Shown here in pieces: positions 1 through 6,305 of a stretch of DNA of 12,200 nt (its first letter is position 1; every line of letters begins with the position of its first letter). The stretch is from Bacillota bacterium. Its GTDB lineage: Bacteria; Bacillota; Bacilli; Paenibacillales; NBRC-103111. The DNA lies in NCBI GenBank assembly GCA_023393235.1, contig JAEWMH010000028.1, positions 1 to 12,200 on the forward strand, in the 5' to 3' direction. The notes below the pieces were generated by a model. It did no database searches and was not told where the DNA came from. It was given only the letters and a program-made list of their open reading frames with translations. A program made the translations under genes and the position numbers.

Positions 1-692
1 TGGCGCAACTCGCCGGCACCAGCCTGGAAAGGTTCGAGGATTTCTACTACGACGTCTGCACCCTGGACTACAGCAAAATGAACCGGGCGATGGATCCGCT
101 GGAGGCCTTGATGCGTAAGACCGACAAGGTCCGGATCACCGGCCCCGGCACCGATCTCACCTTTTCCATCAAGGGCATCGGCGCCATCAAATGTGCAGGT
201 GAAATGAACATTCCGGACGGTGAAGTATATACCGCTCCTGTGCGTGACAGCATCAACGGCACCCTGCAGTACAATGCGCCGACACCGTACAACGGCTTTA
301 CCTTTGAGAACGTACTCCTGGAGTTTAAGAACGGCAAAATTGTGAAGGCCACCGCCAACGACACTGAACGCCTGAACAGCATTCTGGATACCGACGAAGG
401 CGCCCGTTATGTGGGAGAGTTCGCCATCGGCGTTAATCCGTACATCAAAACCCCGATGAAGGATATCCTGTTCGACGAAAAAATCGACGGCAGCTTCCAC
501 TTCACTCCGGGCAGATGCTATGACGAGGCCTACAACGGCAACCATTCCGCTATCCACTGGGATATGGTTTGTATCCAACGCCCGGAATACGGCGGAGGGG
601 AAATCTGGTTTGATGATGTTCTGATCCGTAAGGACGGCCGTTTCGTCATTCCGGAGCTGGAAGTCCTCAACCCCGAAAACCTGATCTCCTAA
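1..692 (+). CDS. M29 family metallo-aminopeptidase (AmpS/AmpT-like), C-terminal part
   Basis: The reading frame is open from base 3, so the gene starts upstream of the window; 229 residues are visible, and the family is usually about 370-410 residues. M29 enzymes are cytoplasmic di-metal (Zn/Co) exopeptidases that release N-terminal amino acids from peptides. The visible part contains the likely metal-binding set: the Glu of PDGEVYTAP (codon 222-224), the Glu of YVGEFAIG, the His of GSFHFTPG, and the His and Asp of SAIHWDM. The C-terminal block GGGEIWFDDVLIRKDGRF is also typical of the family. The first visible residues (AQLAGTSLERFEDFYYDVC) continue the same protein. It ends at TAA 690-692, 17 bases before a strong terminator, so it is the last gene of its transcript. 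The family is clear; the substrate range cannot be read from the sequence. Confidence 0.9.
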   Translation, partial: AQLAGTSLERFEDFYYDVCTLDYSKMNRAMDPLEALMRKTDKVRITGPGTDLTFSIKGIGAIKCAGEMNIPDGEVYTAPVRDSINGTLQYNAPTPYNGFTFENVLLEFKNGKIVKATANDTERLNSILDTDEGARYVGEFAIGVNPYIKTPMKDILFDEKIDGSFHFTPGRCYDEAYNGNHSAIHWDMVCIQRPEYGGGEIWFDDVLIRKDGRFVIPELEVLNPENLIS

Positions 693-708
693 TAGACCGT
701 TTCCGTAT

Positions 709-756
709 AAAAACGCCGCTTCCCACCCCTGAAAAAGGGAGGAAAGCGGCGTTTTT
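709..756. terminator. Bidirectional rho-independent terminator
   Basis: A perfect 12-bp stem pairs AAAAACGCCGCT (709-720) with AGCGGCGTTTTT (745-756). It encloses a partly pairable pyrimidine/purine interior (TCCCACCC against GGGAGG). The A-run on one arm and T-run on the other make it work on both strands. It sits between the converging aminopeptidase and permease genes and should end both transcripts. Confidence 0.92.
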
Positions 757-772
757 CCGGCGTTCTGGAGAG

Positions 773-1852
773 TTACAGCACGGCCATCCCCACCAGCCCG
801 CTGAGGACTCCCAGCACGATCACTGAACCCAGCACAAACCAGATTACCTTGCGCGGATAATGTCTGGCTATCATCAGGAAGGATGGCAGGCTGACGGAGG
901 GCAGCGTCAGAAGCAGCGCCCCCGCAGGTCCGGCTCCCAGACCGAAGGACATCAAGCTCTGGATAACCGGAATTTCTGCAGCGGTAGGAATCACAAACAG
1001 GGTACCGGCAATAGCGAAGCCGATAATCACCAGTAAACTGTTGGCCATCCCTTCACTCACGGAGGGGAACAGCCATGCACGGGCAGCGCCAAGCAGCAGA
1101 ACGGCAACGATATAAGCCGGGACAATATTAAGAATCATCAGGCCGATGCTTCTAAGCCAACGGGTGGCGAAGCTGCCGGATTCCTGTTTCTCCAGCCGGG
1201 CCTGCTTGGCCTCCAGCTCCTTGGCGGGAACCTTGGCATCGTCGGCGAACCGGTTAGCCAGGTAGCTGACGCCAAAGGTAAGGATGAGCCCGAAAACCAG
1301 CCGGAGAACCGTAAATCTCCAGGACAGGACAAAGGTCATAAAGATCAGCGTCGCTGGATTAATAGTCGGATTTCCCAGCCAAAAGGCCAAGCTGGCGCCT
1401 ACGGAAACCTGCTTTTTGCGCAGGCCCACCGCAACCGGCGCGGCGCAGCAGCTGCACATCATGCCGGGGATGGAGGCGAGCCCGCCGATCAGCGTGCTGC
1501 CGAAAGAGGTTTTGCCCAGCACACGTACAAGCCACTGCGCCGGCAGCAGTACCTGGACCAGGGAACCCAGCAGAATGCCGAAAACAGCGGCTTTCCATAC
1601 GGATTTATAATAGGCCAGCGCATAATCCCATGCGGCCTGCCAGGAAGGGTCCGGCGCAACCGGGTTTTTCCCGGAAACGATGGACGAGCCGATGGAATGG
1701 TTGGCTGCGGCGTTGAAGGCTTTGTGGTAATAGGGAATCCATTTTACATAGGTTAAACCTGCAATGGCGATAACCAGGAAAATGGCCGCCAGCACTACTG
1801 CTTTTTTATCGAAGCCCCGCGGGAGACGCGGGTTGTTGCTTGAATACGTCAT
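773..1852 (-). CDS. ArsP/YraQ-like permease (DUF318 family)
   Basis: This is a polytopic inner-membrane protein of 359 residues with about eight hydrophobic helices (for example near 18-38, 85-103, 150-166, 230-258, 300-325 and 337-357). The family signature is the paired block MMCSCCAAPVAVGLRK (121-136) followed by VGASLAFWLGNPTINPATL (141-159). It resembles the CSC...P...G and GAS...NP motifs of DUF318/ArsP permeases, some of which export organoarsenicals. Three cysteines (123, 125, 126) could bind a soft metalloid. A charged cytoplasmic loop (about 203-227) separates the two halves. The frame can open at GTG 1861, but that codon lies inside the Shine-Dalgarno-like AGGTGG, so ATG 1852 (5-nt spacing) is preferred; ATG 1855 is also possible. 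The gene is transcribed divergently from selD, which suggests but does not prove a role in selenium handling. Family fairly sure, substrate unknown. Confidence 0.75.
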   Translation of the reverse strand: MTYSSNNPRLPRGFDKKAVVLAAIFLVIAIAGLTYVKWIPYYHKAFNAAANHSIGSSIVSGKNPVAPDPSWQAAWDYALAYYKSVWKAAVFGILLGSLVQVLLPAQWLVRVLGKTSFGSTLIGGLASIPGMMCSCCAAPVAVGLRKKQVSVGASLAFWLGNPTINPATLIFMTFVLSWRFTVLRLVFGLILTFGVSYLANRFADDAKVPAKELEAKQARLEKQESGSFATRWLRSIGLMILNIVPAYIVAVLLLGAARAWLFPSVSEGMANSLLVIIGFAIAGTLFVIPTAAEIPVIQSLMSFGLGAGPAGALLLTLPSVSLPSFLMIARHYPRKVIWFVLGSVIVLGVLSGLVGMAVL

Positions 1853-1857
1853 CATTG

Positions 1858-1863
1858 CCACCT
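1858..1863 (-). promoter_or_regulatory. Ribosome binding site of the permease gene
   Basis: AGGTGG on the minus strand lies 5 nt before ATG 1852 and 2 nt before ATG 1855. It overlaps the longest possible GTG start (1861), which argues against that start. Confidence 0.5.
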
Positions 1864-1896
1864 GCCGATAGATTTTAATTGCGCAAATCGGTTATC

Positions 1897-1905
1897 ATTA
1901 TAGCA
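1897..1905 (-). promoter_or_regulatory. Extended -10 promoter of the permease gene
   Basis: On the minus strand the sequence reads TGCTATAAT: a perfect TATAAT (1902-1897) with the upstream TG of an extended -10 element. No good -35 hexamer is visible, as is usual for extended -10 promoters. Transcription would start near 1890, giving a leader of about 40 nt. That leader contains the 8-bp palindrome TTGCGCAA (1879-1886), a possible operator. The selD promoter must lie in the same 100-bp gap on the plus strand. Only weak candidates are seen there (TATCAT at 1894-1899; TTGCGC with TAGCAT), and I do not assign one. Confidence 0.6.
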
Positions 1906-1961
1906 TAAACGGGTTGAAGCGAAAGAAAAATTTCCGCCTGGGGCGAAAGGGTTGTTCATAT

Positions 1962-3008
1962 ATGTCCATGGATTCCATCAAATTAACCTCTTATTCCACC
2001 AAAGGAGGCTGCGGCTGCAAAATCGGCCCCGGGGACCTGTCCCAGGTTATCCGTTCTCTGCCGGCTCCCCTGCCGGACCCGAATCTGCTGGTGGGCATCG
2101 ATACCAGCGATGACGCCGGTGTGTACCGCTTGACAGACGAGCTTGCGCTTGTGCAGACGGTGGATTTTTTTACGCCGATTGTGGATGATCCGTATTCCTT
2201 CGGGCAGGTGGCCGCCGCCAATGCCATTAGCGATATCTACGCCATGGGCGGCAAACCTCTGACGGCGCTGAATATTGTGGCGTTTCCCATCAGCAAGCTG
2301 GACAAGCAGGTGCTGGCAGAGATTCTGCGGGGGGCCGGGGACAAAATGCGGGAGGCTGGAGTGACGCTGGTTGGCGGGCACTCCATCGACGACAATGAGC
2401 CCAAATTCGGATTGGCGGTTACTGGGCTGGTCCATCCGGACAAGGTCCGCACCAATGCAGGAGCGAAACCGGGGGACTGCCTGATTCTGACCAAACCCAT
2501 CGGAGTGGGGATCCTGACCACCTCCATTAAGAAGGACCTGCTTTCGCAGGAGGAGATCGCTAGGGTCACCCAGGTTATGGCGACGCTTAACAAAAAAGCA
2601 GCCGAAATAATGGAGCCTTACCGGGTCCACGCCTGTACGGATGTGACGGGCTTCGGTCTATTGGGGCATGCTCTGGAGATGGCCAAGGGCAGCGGCAACG
2701 GCATACGCATCGAAGCCGAACGGGTTCCCGTCCTGCCTAGGGCCAGAGAGCTGGCGGAAGCCGGATCGGTGCCCGGCGGCACACGCAACAACTTTAAGCA
2801 TGTGGAGCCTTCGGTCATGTTCCCTGAGGAGATGGACCAGACAGGACGATACATTCTCTGTGATGCGGTTACCTCCGGCGGCCTCCTGATTGCCGTGGCT
2901 GAGGCGGACAGTGCAGAGCTTTTGGAGAAGCTTGTGGCGGACGGAGTGGAAGCCCATTTGATCGGACGGGTTACCGAAGAGCATCCAGGACAAATTCAGG
3001 TGGTATAG
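1962..3008 (+). CDS. selD: Selenide, water dikinase (selenophosphate synthase)
   Basis: SelD makes selenophosphate, AMP and phosphate from selenide, ATP and water; it is the selenium donor for selenouridine in tRNA and for selenocysteine. The protein has 348 residues, close to the 347 of E. coli SelD. The N-terminal catalytic loop TKGGCGCKIGPGDL places Cys17 and Lys20 at the same numbers as the E. coli catalytic pair, which supports the ATG at 1962. The frame could open at a TTG at 1914, but that would add a basic 16-residue extension with no ribosome site. An AAAGGG sits about 10 nt before 1962. Other family blocks are TSDDAGVYRL, QTVDFFTPIVDDPYSFGQVAAANAISDIYAMGG, LVGGHSIDD and the C-terminal TDVTGFGLLGHALEMA. 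This copy has Cys, not selenocysteine, in the active site. It is followed 13 nt later by selU, so the two form an operon. Confidence 0.96.
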   Translation: MSMDSIKLTSYSTKGGCGCKIGPGDLSQVIRSLPAPLPDPNLLVGIDTSDDAGVYRLTDELALVQTVDFFTPIVDDPYSFGQVAAANAISDIYAMGGKPLTALNIVAFPISKLDKQVLAEILRGAGDKMREAGVTLVGGHSIDDNEPKFGLAVTGLVHPDKVRTNAGAKPGDCLILTKPIGVGILTTSIKKDLLSQEEIARVTQVMATLNKKAAEIMEPYRVHACTDVTGFGLLGHALEMAKGSGNGIRIEAERVPVLPRARELAEAGSVPGGTRNNFKHVEPSVMFPEEMDQTGRYILCDAVTSGGLLIAVAEADSAELLEKLVADGVEAHLIGRVTEEHPGQIQVV

Positions 3009-3013
3009 AGGAG
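3008..3013 (+). promoter_or_regulatory. Ribosome binding site of selU
   Basis: GAGGAG starts on the last base of the selD stop codon. It lies 8 nt before GTG 3022, the ideal distance, whereas the upstream in-frame GTG at 3013 overlaps it. This favours 3022 as the selU start. Confidence 0.6.
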
Positions 3014-3021
3014 TGGCAGGC

Positions 3022-4056
3022 GTGTTTCAGGACATCAGCGTAGAAGATCTGCTTATCCGCAGAAAAAACGGGGACCTGGTCACAGTGGACGTCAGGTCCC
3101 CGTCGGAATTCCGGGACGGCACCATTCCCGGCAGCATCAATATTCCTTTTTTTAACGATGAGGAGCGGGCGGAAATCGGCACCCTGTACACCCGGGTCAG
3201 CGTTCAGGCCGCCAAGGACCGGGGGCTGGAGATTGCCTCCGCCAAGCTTCCCGCACTGGTGAAGGAGTTCCAGGGCATCGGCCGGGAAAAAGGGGTGTTT
3301 TGCTGGAGAGGGGGAATGCGCAGCCGTACGGTTTCCACCGTGCTTTCTCTGATGGGTATCCGCGTTTACCGGCTGGAAGGCGGCTACCGGGACTACCGCA
3401 GATGGACGACGGCCCGTTTGGAGCAGATGGCCCAGCGTCCGTGGCCTTCTTATGTGCTTCAGGGAAATACCGGCACAGGCAAAACCGCCATTCTTCAGGC
3501 GCTGCAGGCGGAAGGTTACCCGGTGGCGGACCTGGAGGGGATGGCGGGGCACCGCGGTTCTATTTTTGGAGGAGTGGGGATGCTGCCCCATAATCAAAAA
3601 ACCTTTGATGCTTATCTGGTGGAAAGGCTGGAGGCGTTGGAGCACTCCCCTTGGATTATGCTGGAGGCAGAGAGCCGGAAGGTTGGCAAGATTACGCTGC
3701 CGGAGTTTATTGTGCGGAGCAAGGAGGAGGGAAAAACGATTCTGCTGAAGCTCCCTCTGGAGGTCCGGGCCAAACACATTGTGGCGGACTATCGGCCCGA
3801 TGTTCACGGAGAGGCCCTGCTGGCGGCTTACCGTTTCATTAAGGAGCGGATTCATACGCCCATAGCCAAGGATATTGAGGGCAAGCTTCTGTCCGGAGCC
3901 TACGAGGAGGCGGTGCTGCTGTTATTGGAGCATTATTACGATCCTCTTTACGCCCATTCCGAGGGGGCATACAAGGAGGAGCCTGCAGTAGTCAAGGCTG
4001 CTACGATAGAAGAGGCGCTGAACCGGGTCCGGGAGCTGCTGCCGCCTGTGGGTTAA
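3022..4056 (+). CDS. selU: tRNA 2-selenouridine synthase
   Basis: SelU (MnmH, YbbB) converts 2-thiouridine at wobble position 34 of certain tRNAs into 2-selenouridine through a geranylated intermediate, using selenophosphate from SelD. The 344-residue protein has the two expected parts. First is an N-terminal rhodanese domain (about 1-125) with VDVRSPSEF, GSINIPFFNDEER and the active-site loop VFCWRGGMRS, in which Cys94 is the likely catalytic cysteine. Second is a P-loop domain beginning with GNTGTGKT (148-155), then DLEGMAGHRGSIFG and LEAESRKVG. E. coli SelU is about 364 residues, so this one is complete. A GTG at 3013 is also in frame, but 3022 has the better spaced ribosome site. The gene lies directly behind selD. 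No selA, selB or selC is in the window, so the visible use of selenium is tRNA modification only. Confidence 0.95.
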   Translation: MFQDISVEDLLIRRKNGDLVTVDVRSPSEFRDGTIPGSINIPFFNDEERAEIGTLYTRVSVQAAKDRGLEIASAKLPALVKEFQGIGREKGVFCWRGGMRSRTVSTVLSLMGIRVYRLEGGYRDYRRWTTARLEQMAQRPWPSYVLQGNTGTGKTAILQALQAEGYPVADLEGMAGHRGSIFGGVGMLPHNQKTFDAYLVERLEALEHSPWIMLEAESRKVGKITLPEFIVRSKEEGKTILLKLPLEVRAKHIVADYRPDVHGEALLAAYRFIKERIHTPIAKDIEGKLLSGAYEEAVLLLLEHYYDPLYAHSEGAYKEEPAVVKAATIEEALNRVRELLPPVG

Positions 4057-4366
4057 GAGCGGGATTCTAGACATAATTCCTGGAGTAGTTAAGGTCAGTG
4101 ATGAAAGCGGTGGTTAGTCGTGGCAGGCTGCTGCTACTATTCCTAACCGCGACGGGAGACGCTATTTCCCCCGAAACAGGGTGTTCGGAAATCTAACGGA
4201 AGCAGGAGACGTTATGGAGCTCAAAAGAGGCTTCCGGCGGATCAATGGGACCGAATAGAGGCTGTGGCCGCCGTTAGATTTTCTGAAGGGGTGTTTTCGC
4301 CGTAATAAGGGCTCTCACCGCCGTTAGAATATGTCCGGACAAACCCTAGGGCGTGTATGCACCCCC
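4057..4366. other. 310-bp gene-free gap between converging genes
   Basis: No coding frame with a ribosome site is visible here. The gap separates selU (plus) from the small unknown gene (minus). Most of it is the 50-bp repeat array (4143-4327). At the left, GGTTAG (4112-4117) can pair with CTAACC (4143-4148) at the start of the array. At the right, a hairpin covers the end of the minus-strand gene. No classical T-tailed terminator for selU is seen, so the repeat hairpins may stop transcription. Confidence 0.7.
4143..4327. repeat. Inverted array of four degenerate ~50-bp intergenic repeat units
   Basis: Each unit begins CTAACSG and continues with a GGAGACG/GAGAGCC-like stretch and TAT(T). On the plus strand units begin at 4143 (CTAACCGCGACGGGAGACGC) and 4193 (CTAACGGAAGCAGGAGACGT), exactly 50 bp apart. 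On the minus strand units begin at 4327 (CTAACGGCGGTGAGAGCCCT) and 4277 (CTAACGGCGGCCACAGCCTC), again exactly 50 bp apart. Aligned by hand without gaps, the outer units (4143-4192 and 4327-4278) match at about 30 of 50 positions. The two inner units face each other and overlap around 4228-4242. The whole has a palindromic head-to-head layout and could fold into a large imperfect hairpin. I recall similar CTAACGG-type intergenic repeats in Paenibacillus but cannot verify this here. Confidence 0.7.
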
Positions 4367-4370
4367 CTAG
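4346..4370 (-). terminator. Possible weak terminator hairpin of the minus-strand operon
   Basis: CTAGGGCGTG (4346-4355) pairs with CACCCCCCTAG (4360-4370) around a 4-nt loop, with one internal mismatch. The stem includes the stop codon of the minus-strand gene. There is no proper U-run after it (only GTTTG), so termination is uncertain. Confidence 0.3.
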
Positions 4371-4969
4371 AACCGGAAGCCGCTGCCTGCGAGCCACGTA
4401 AAGCCTAGTCCCGTCAGCCTGTTCAAAGCGTCCAGCTCCCCGGGGTCAAGGCAGACGATCAATGCGTCCGGTCCGCCCAAAGCAGCATACGCAAAGTGGC
4501 GGGGACCTCCCAATTCCCTGAGCAAATCGGCGGTTCTGTGGAGAAGCTCCGGGTCCAGAGCGTTTGTGGTGTTGGATAGCTCCCATTCGCAGGTTTGTGC
4601 GTCCAGCCTGAACCGGAGGAGAACGTTCACCCCGGTGGGAAGTGCTTGCGCATCAGCAACAGGAAATACCGCTCCGGAGGCTTCGGCTATCCCGGCCAGC
4701 CGCATAAGGGCATGCACATAATCATGAGGCTGCCGGATGCTGTCCCGGTGCACATGCCAGATACGCTCCGATATAGGTCCGCCATCCCCGGCTGTACTGC
4801 CCAGGGCGATCAGCAGCAGCAGATACGGCTTCTCCATATACGCTTCCTTGCGGAACTTTACCAGCTCCCGCTCTCCGATTTCCGGTCGGGGGCGGAAGCC
4901 CAATAGAGCCAGCTTTTTCAGCTGGACGGCAGGATCTAACGGGTCTTTTTTACGGAACCAGCCCAGCAT
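4367..4969 (-). CDS. Protein of unknown function, operon partner of the GGDEF protein
   Basis: I do not recognise this 200-residue protein. It has no signal peptide and no membrane helix, and is probably cytoplasmic. The N-terminus is basic (LGWFRKKDP), followed by an amphipathic stretch (LKKLALLGFRPRPEIGERELVKFRKEAYMEKPY), a middle part with an HVHRD motif, and a C-terminal alpha/beta-like part rich in Leu and Gly ending in GFTWLAGSGFRF. ATG 4969 is preferred because GGGAGG (4986-4981) precedes it by 11 nt. An in-frame ATG at 5002 would add 11 residues and lie 3 nt after the upstream stop, but it has no clear ribosome site. It follows the diguanylate cyclase gene by 36 nt (or 3 nt) on the same strand and is probably cotranscribed with it. 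Being real is well supported by its coding character and position; its function is open. Confidence 0.7.
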   Translation of the reverse strand: MLGWFRKKDPLDPAVQLKKLALLGFRPRPEIGERELVKFRKEAYMEKPYLLLLIALGSTAGDGGPISERIWHVHRDSIRQPHDYVHALMRLAGIAEASGAVFPVADAQALPTGVNVLLRFRLDAQTCEWELSNTTNALDPELLHRTADLLRELGGPRHFAYAALGGPDALIVCLDPGELDALNRLTGLGFTWLAGSGFRF

Positions 4970-5005
4970 CTTCGTTACCGCCTCCCATCGAAGCAAAGGC
5001 ATAGA

Positions 5006-6175
5006 TTATCCGGCATGTCCGCCGGCGTTGAGCTGCTTTTGCTTCATATATTTGCAGACCTTGTTCTTGCCAGTGGTTTTGGCCTGGTACATGGCTTCAT
5101 CCGCCTGCTTCACCAGAGCGTCCGGAGAAATCCCCTTCTTCGCCTTGCTGTAGCCGACGCTGACCGTAACCCCGGCCTCCGCTTCAATGCGCTTGCGGAT
5201 CAGCTCCGCCAATTCTCCCGGATGGACCTCCGGGTCCGTCACCAGCACCACCATTTCCTCGCCGCCAAGACGTCCCGCCACTCCGATCTCCTCCACACAT
5301 TCCCGAAGGATCGAGGCCACCTTTTTCAGCGCTTCGTCACCCTTGTCATGCCCTTGGGTATCGTTCAGCTTCTTGAAGTTATCAATATCCGTAAAAATAA
5401 CGGTGACCGGTACCTCATGGGACAGATACTGCTTCAGCCGGTTCATAAAATACAGCCGGTTGTAGAGCCCCGTAAGGGCATCAGTAATGGATTTGGTATA
5501 CACCGCCTGGAGCAGCTCCACTACCCGTTCGAACACGATAAGAAACAGCGTCATATAATACAAAACCAGGAATGTGCTGCCCGCGGCTGCAAGAGCCGGA
5601 TAAGCACTGCCCGTAATAAACACATCCGCCAGATGAATCAATTGGTAGATGAAATAAAAAGAAAGACTGAGCTGGTACCGGTTCCACTGGCCGACCCAGG
5701 GTGAAATCCATTGGTGGCACAGGAAAAGCATCAGAAACATATACAGCTCTAGCCCCAGATTCTGCAGCAGCACCACCTGCCCCGGATTCCCCTCAAATCC
5801 GTCCACCAGGAAGTACATCAGGGAAAGCAGTACCGCAATAACCACGGCCGACCAAGTCAGGACATGCTGGCGGGTCCGTGAGGAATTGTACATTTGGTAG
5901 ATGCCCAGGTTCAGGAAGATAAAGGAAACCGCCTTCAAAAGAATCGTGGCGTAGCCCGTCCAATTGCCTGTGCCGGGGGCGTCGGTTCCAGCCGAGATGA
6001 TAAGGATATGCTGGGCCATCACCACCAGAATCGACAGGGACAGCGAGAAATAAGCCTTCTTCCGCCTGCTCACAAACAGCCTGAAGGTCATCACCAGCAT
6101 CAGCAGAAGGATGACCAGAATAATCGTGGAAAAATAAACGGGACGCATCGGTCCGCATAAAAGCTCGTACAGCAT
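5006..6175 (-). CDS. Membrane GGDEF protein (probable diguanylate cyclase)
   Basis: The 389-residue protein has about seven N-terminal membrane helices (near 12-34, 41-62, 74-96, 105-124, 134-157, 167-187, 192-222) and then a GGDEF domain (about 228-378). These domains join two GTP molecules into cyclic di-GMP, a second messenger controlling motility, surface growth and biofilm. The entry motif TDALTGLYNR, the metal-binding FTDIDNFKKLND (Asp263) and the GRLGGEE motif (Gly304-Glu307) are present. The Phe after the second acidic residue is Met308 (GGEEM). The inhibitory RxxD site is missing: its Arg and Asp positions are Val and Ile. The frame is open to 6445, but that extension crosses the promoter and the divergent gene. 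ATG 6175 has AAGGGAG 7 nt upstream and lies about 22 nt after the predicted transcription start. The 7-TM part is probably a sensor, but no known sensor domain was recognised. Confidence 0.85.
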   Translation of the reverse strand: MLYELLCGPMRPVYFSTIILVILLLMLVMTFRLFVSRRKKAYFSLSLSILVVMAQHILIISAGTDAPGTGNWTGYATILLKAVSFIFLNLGIYQMYNSSRTRQHVLTWSAVVIAVLLSLMYFLVDGFEGNPGQVVLLQNLGLELYMFLMLFLCHQWISPWVGQWNRYQLSLSFYFIYQLIHLADVFITGSAYPALAAAGSTFLVLYYMTLFLIVFERVVELLQAVYTKSITDALTGLYNRLYFMNRLKQYLSHEVPVTVIFTDIDNFKKLNDTQGHDKGDEALKKVASILRECVEEIGVAGRLGGEEMVVLVTDPEVHPGELAELIRKRIEAEAGVTVSVGYSKAKKGISPDALVKQADEAMYQAKTTGKNKVCKYMKQKQLNAGGHAG

Positions 6176-6182
6176 GTCCATT

Positions 6183-6189
6183 CTCCCTT
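6183..6189 (-). promoter_or_regulatory. Ribosome binding site of the GGDEF gene
   Basis: AAGGGAG on the minus strand lies 7 nt before ATG 6175 and only 1 nt before ATG 6181, so it selects 6175. The earlier in-frame ATG of MKEW overlaps the -10 element and cannot be on the main transcript. Confidence 0.65.
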
Positions 6190-6203
6190 CAACCCATTCT
6201 TTC

Positions 6204-6212
6204 ATTATACCA
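6204..6212 (-). promoter_or_regulatory. Extended -10 promoter of the GGDEF gene
   Basis: The minus strand reads TGGTATAAT: a perfect TATAAT (6209-6204) with an upstream TG. The -35 region is poor, as with the permease promoter. Predicted transcription start is near 6197, leaving a leader of about 22 nt. Confidence 0.65.
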
Positions 6213-6234
6213 AAAACTTTGTCGGTGTGTTCTC

Positions 6235-6264
6235 TTTTCAATTGCCGCCGGCAGGCGCTACAAT
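6235..6264 (+). promoter_or_regulatory. Promoter of the glycosyltransferase-yhaO-yhaN operon
   Basis: TTTTCA (6235-6240), an 18-bp spacer and TACAAT (6259-6264) form a plausible housekeeping-type promoter. Transcription would start near 6271, giving a leader of about 35 nt. It lies back to back with the GGDEF promoter. Confidence 0.45.
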
Positions 6265-6293
6265 AGGGATGAAACGGCATTTCTTGCACCATG

Positions 6294-6300
6294 AAGGAGG
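6294..6300 (+). promoter_or_regulatory. Ribosome binding site of the glycosyltransferase gene
   Basis: AAGGAGG is a near-perfect Shine-Dalgarno sequence 5 nt before ATG 6306. It overlaps the alternative in-frame start at 6291, which is therefore rejected. Confidence 0.75.
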
Positions 6301-6305
6301 AAATC

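Noticed and set aside
1914..1961. TTG-started extension of selD
   Set aside because: No ribosome site, and starting at 1962 puts the catalytic Cys and Lys at positions 17 and 20, as in E. coli SelD.
2001..2021. Selenocysteine codon in selD
   Set aside because: The catalytic codon is TGC, not TGA, and no in-frame TGA occurs in the gene.
2971..3855. 294-codon minus-strand frame opposite selU
   Set aside because: It covers the antisense of the rhodanese and P-loop motifs of selU and shows no family motif or start signal.
4057..4366. CRISPR array or tRNA in the repeat-bearing gap
   Set aside because: The repeats change orientation midway, are degenerate, and have no unique spacers between identical repeats; no cloverleaf could be drawn.
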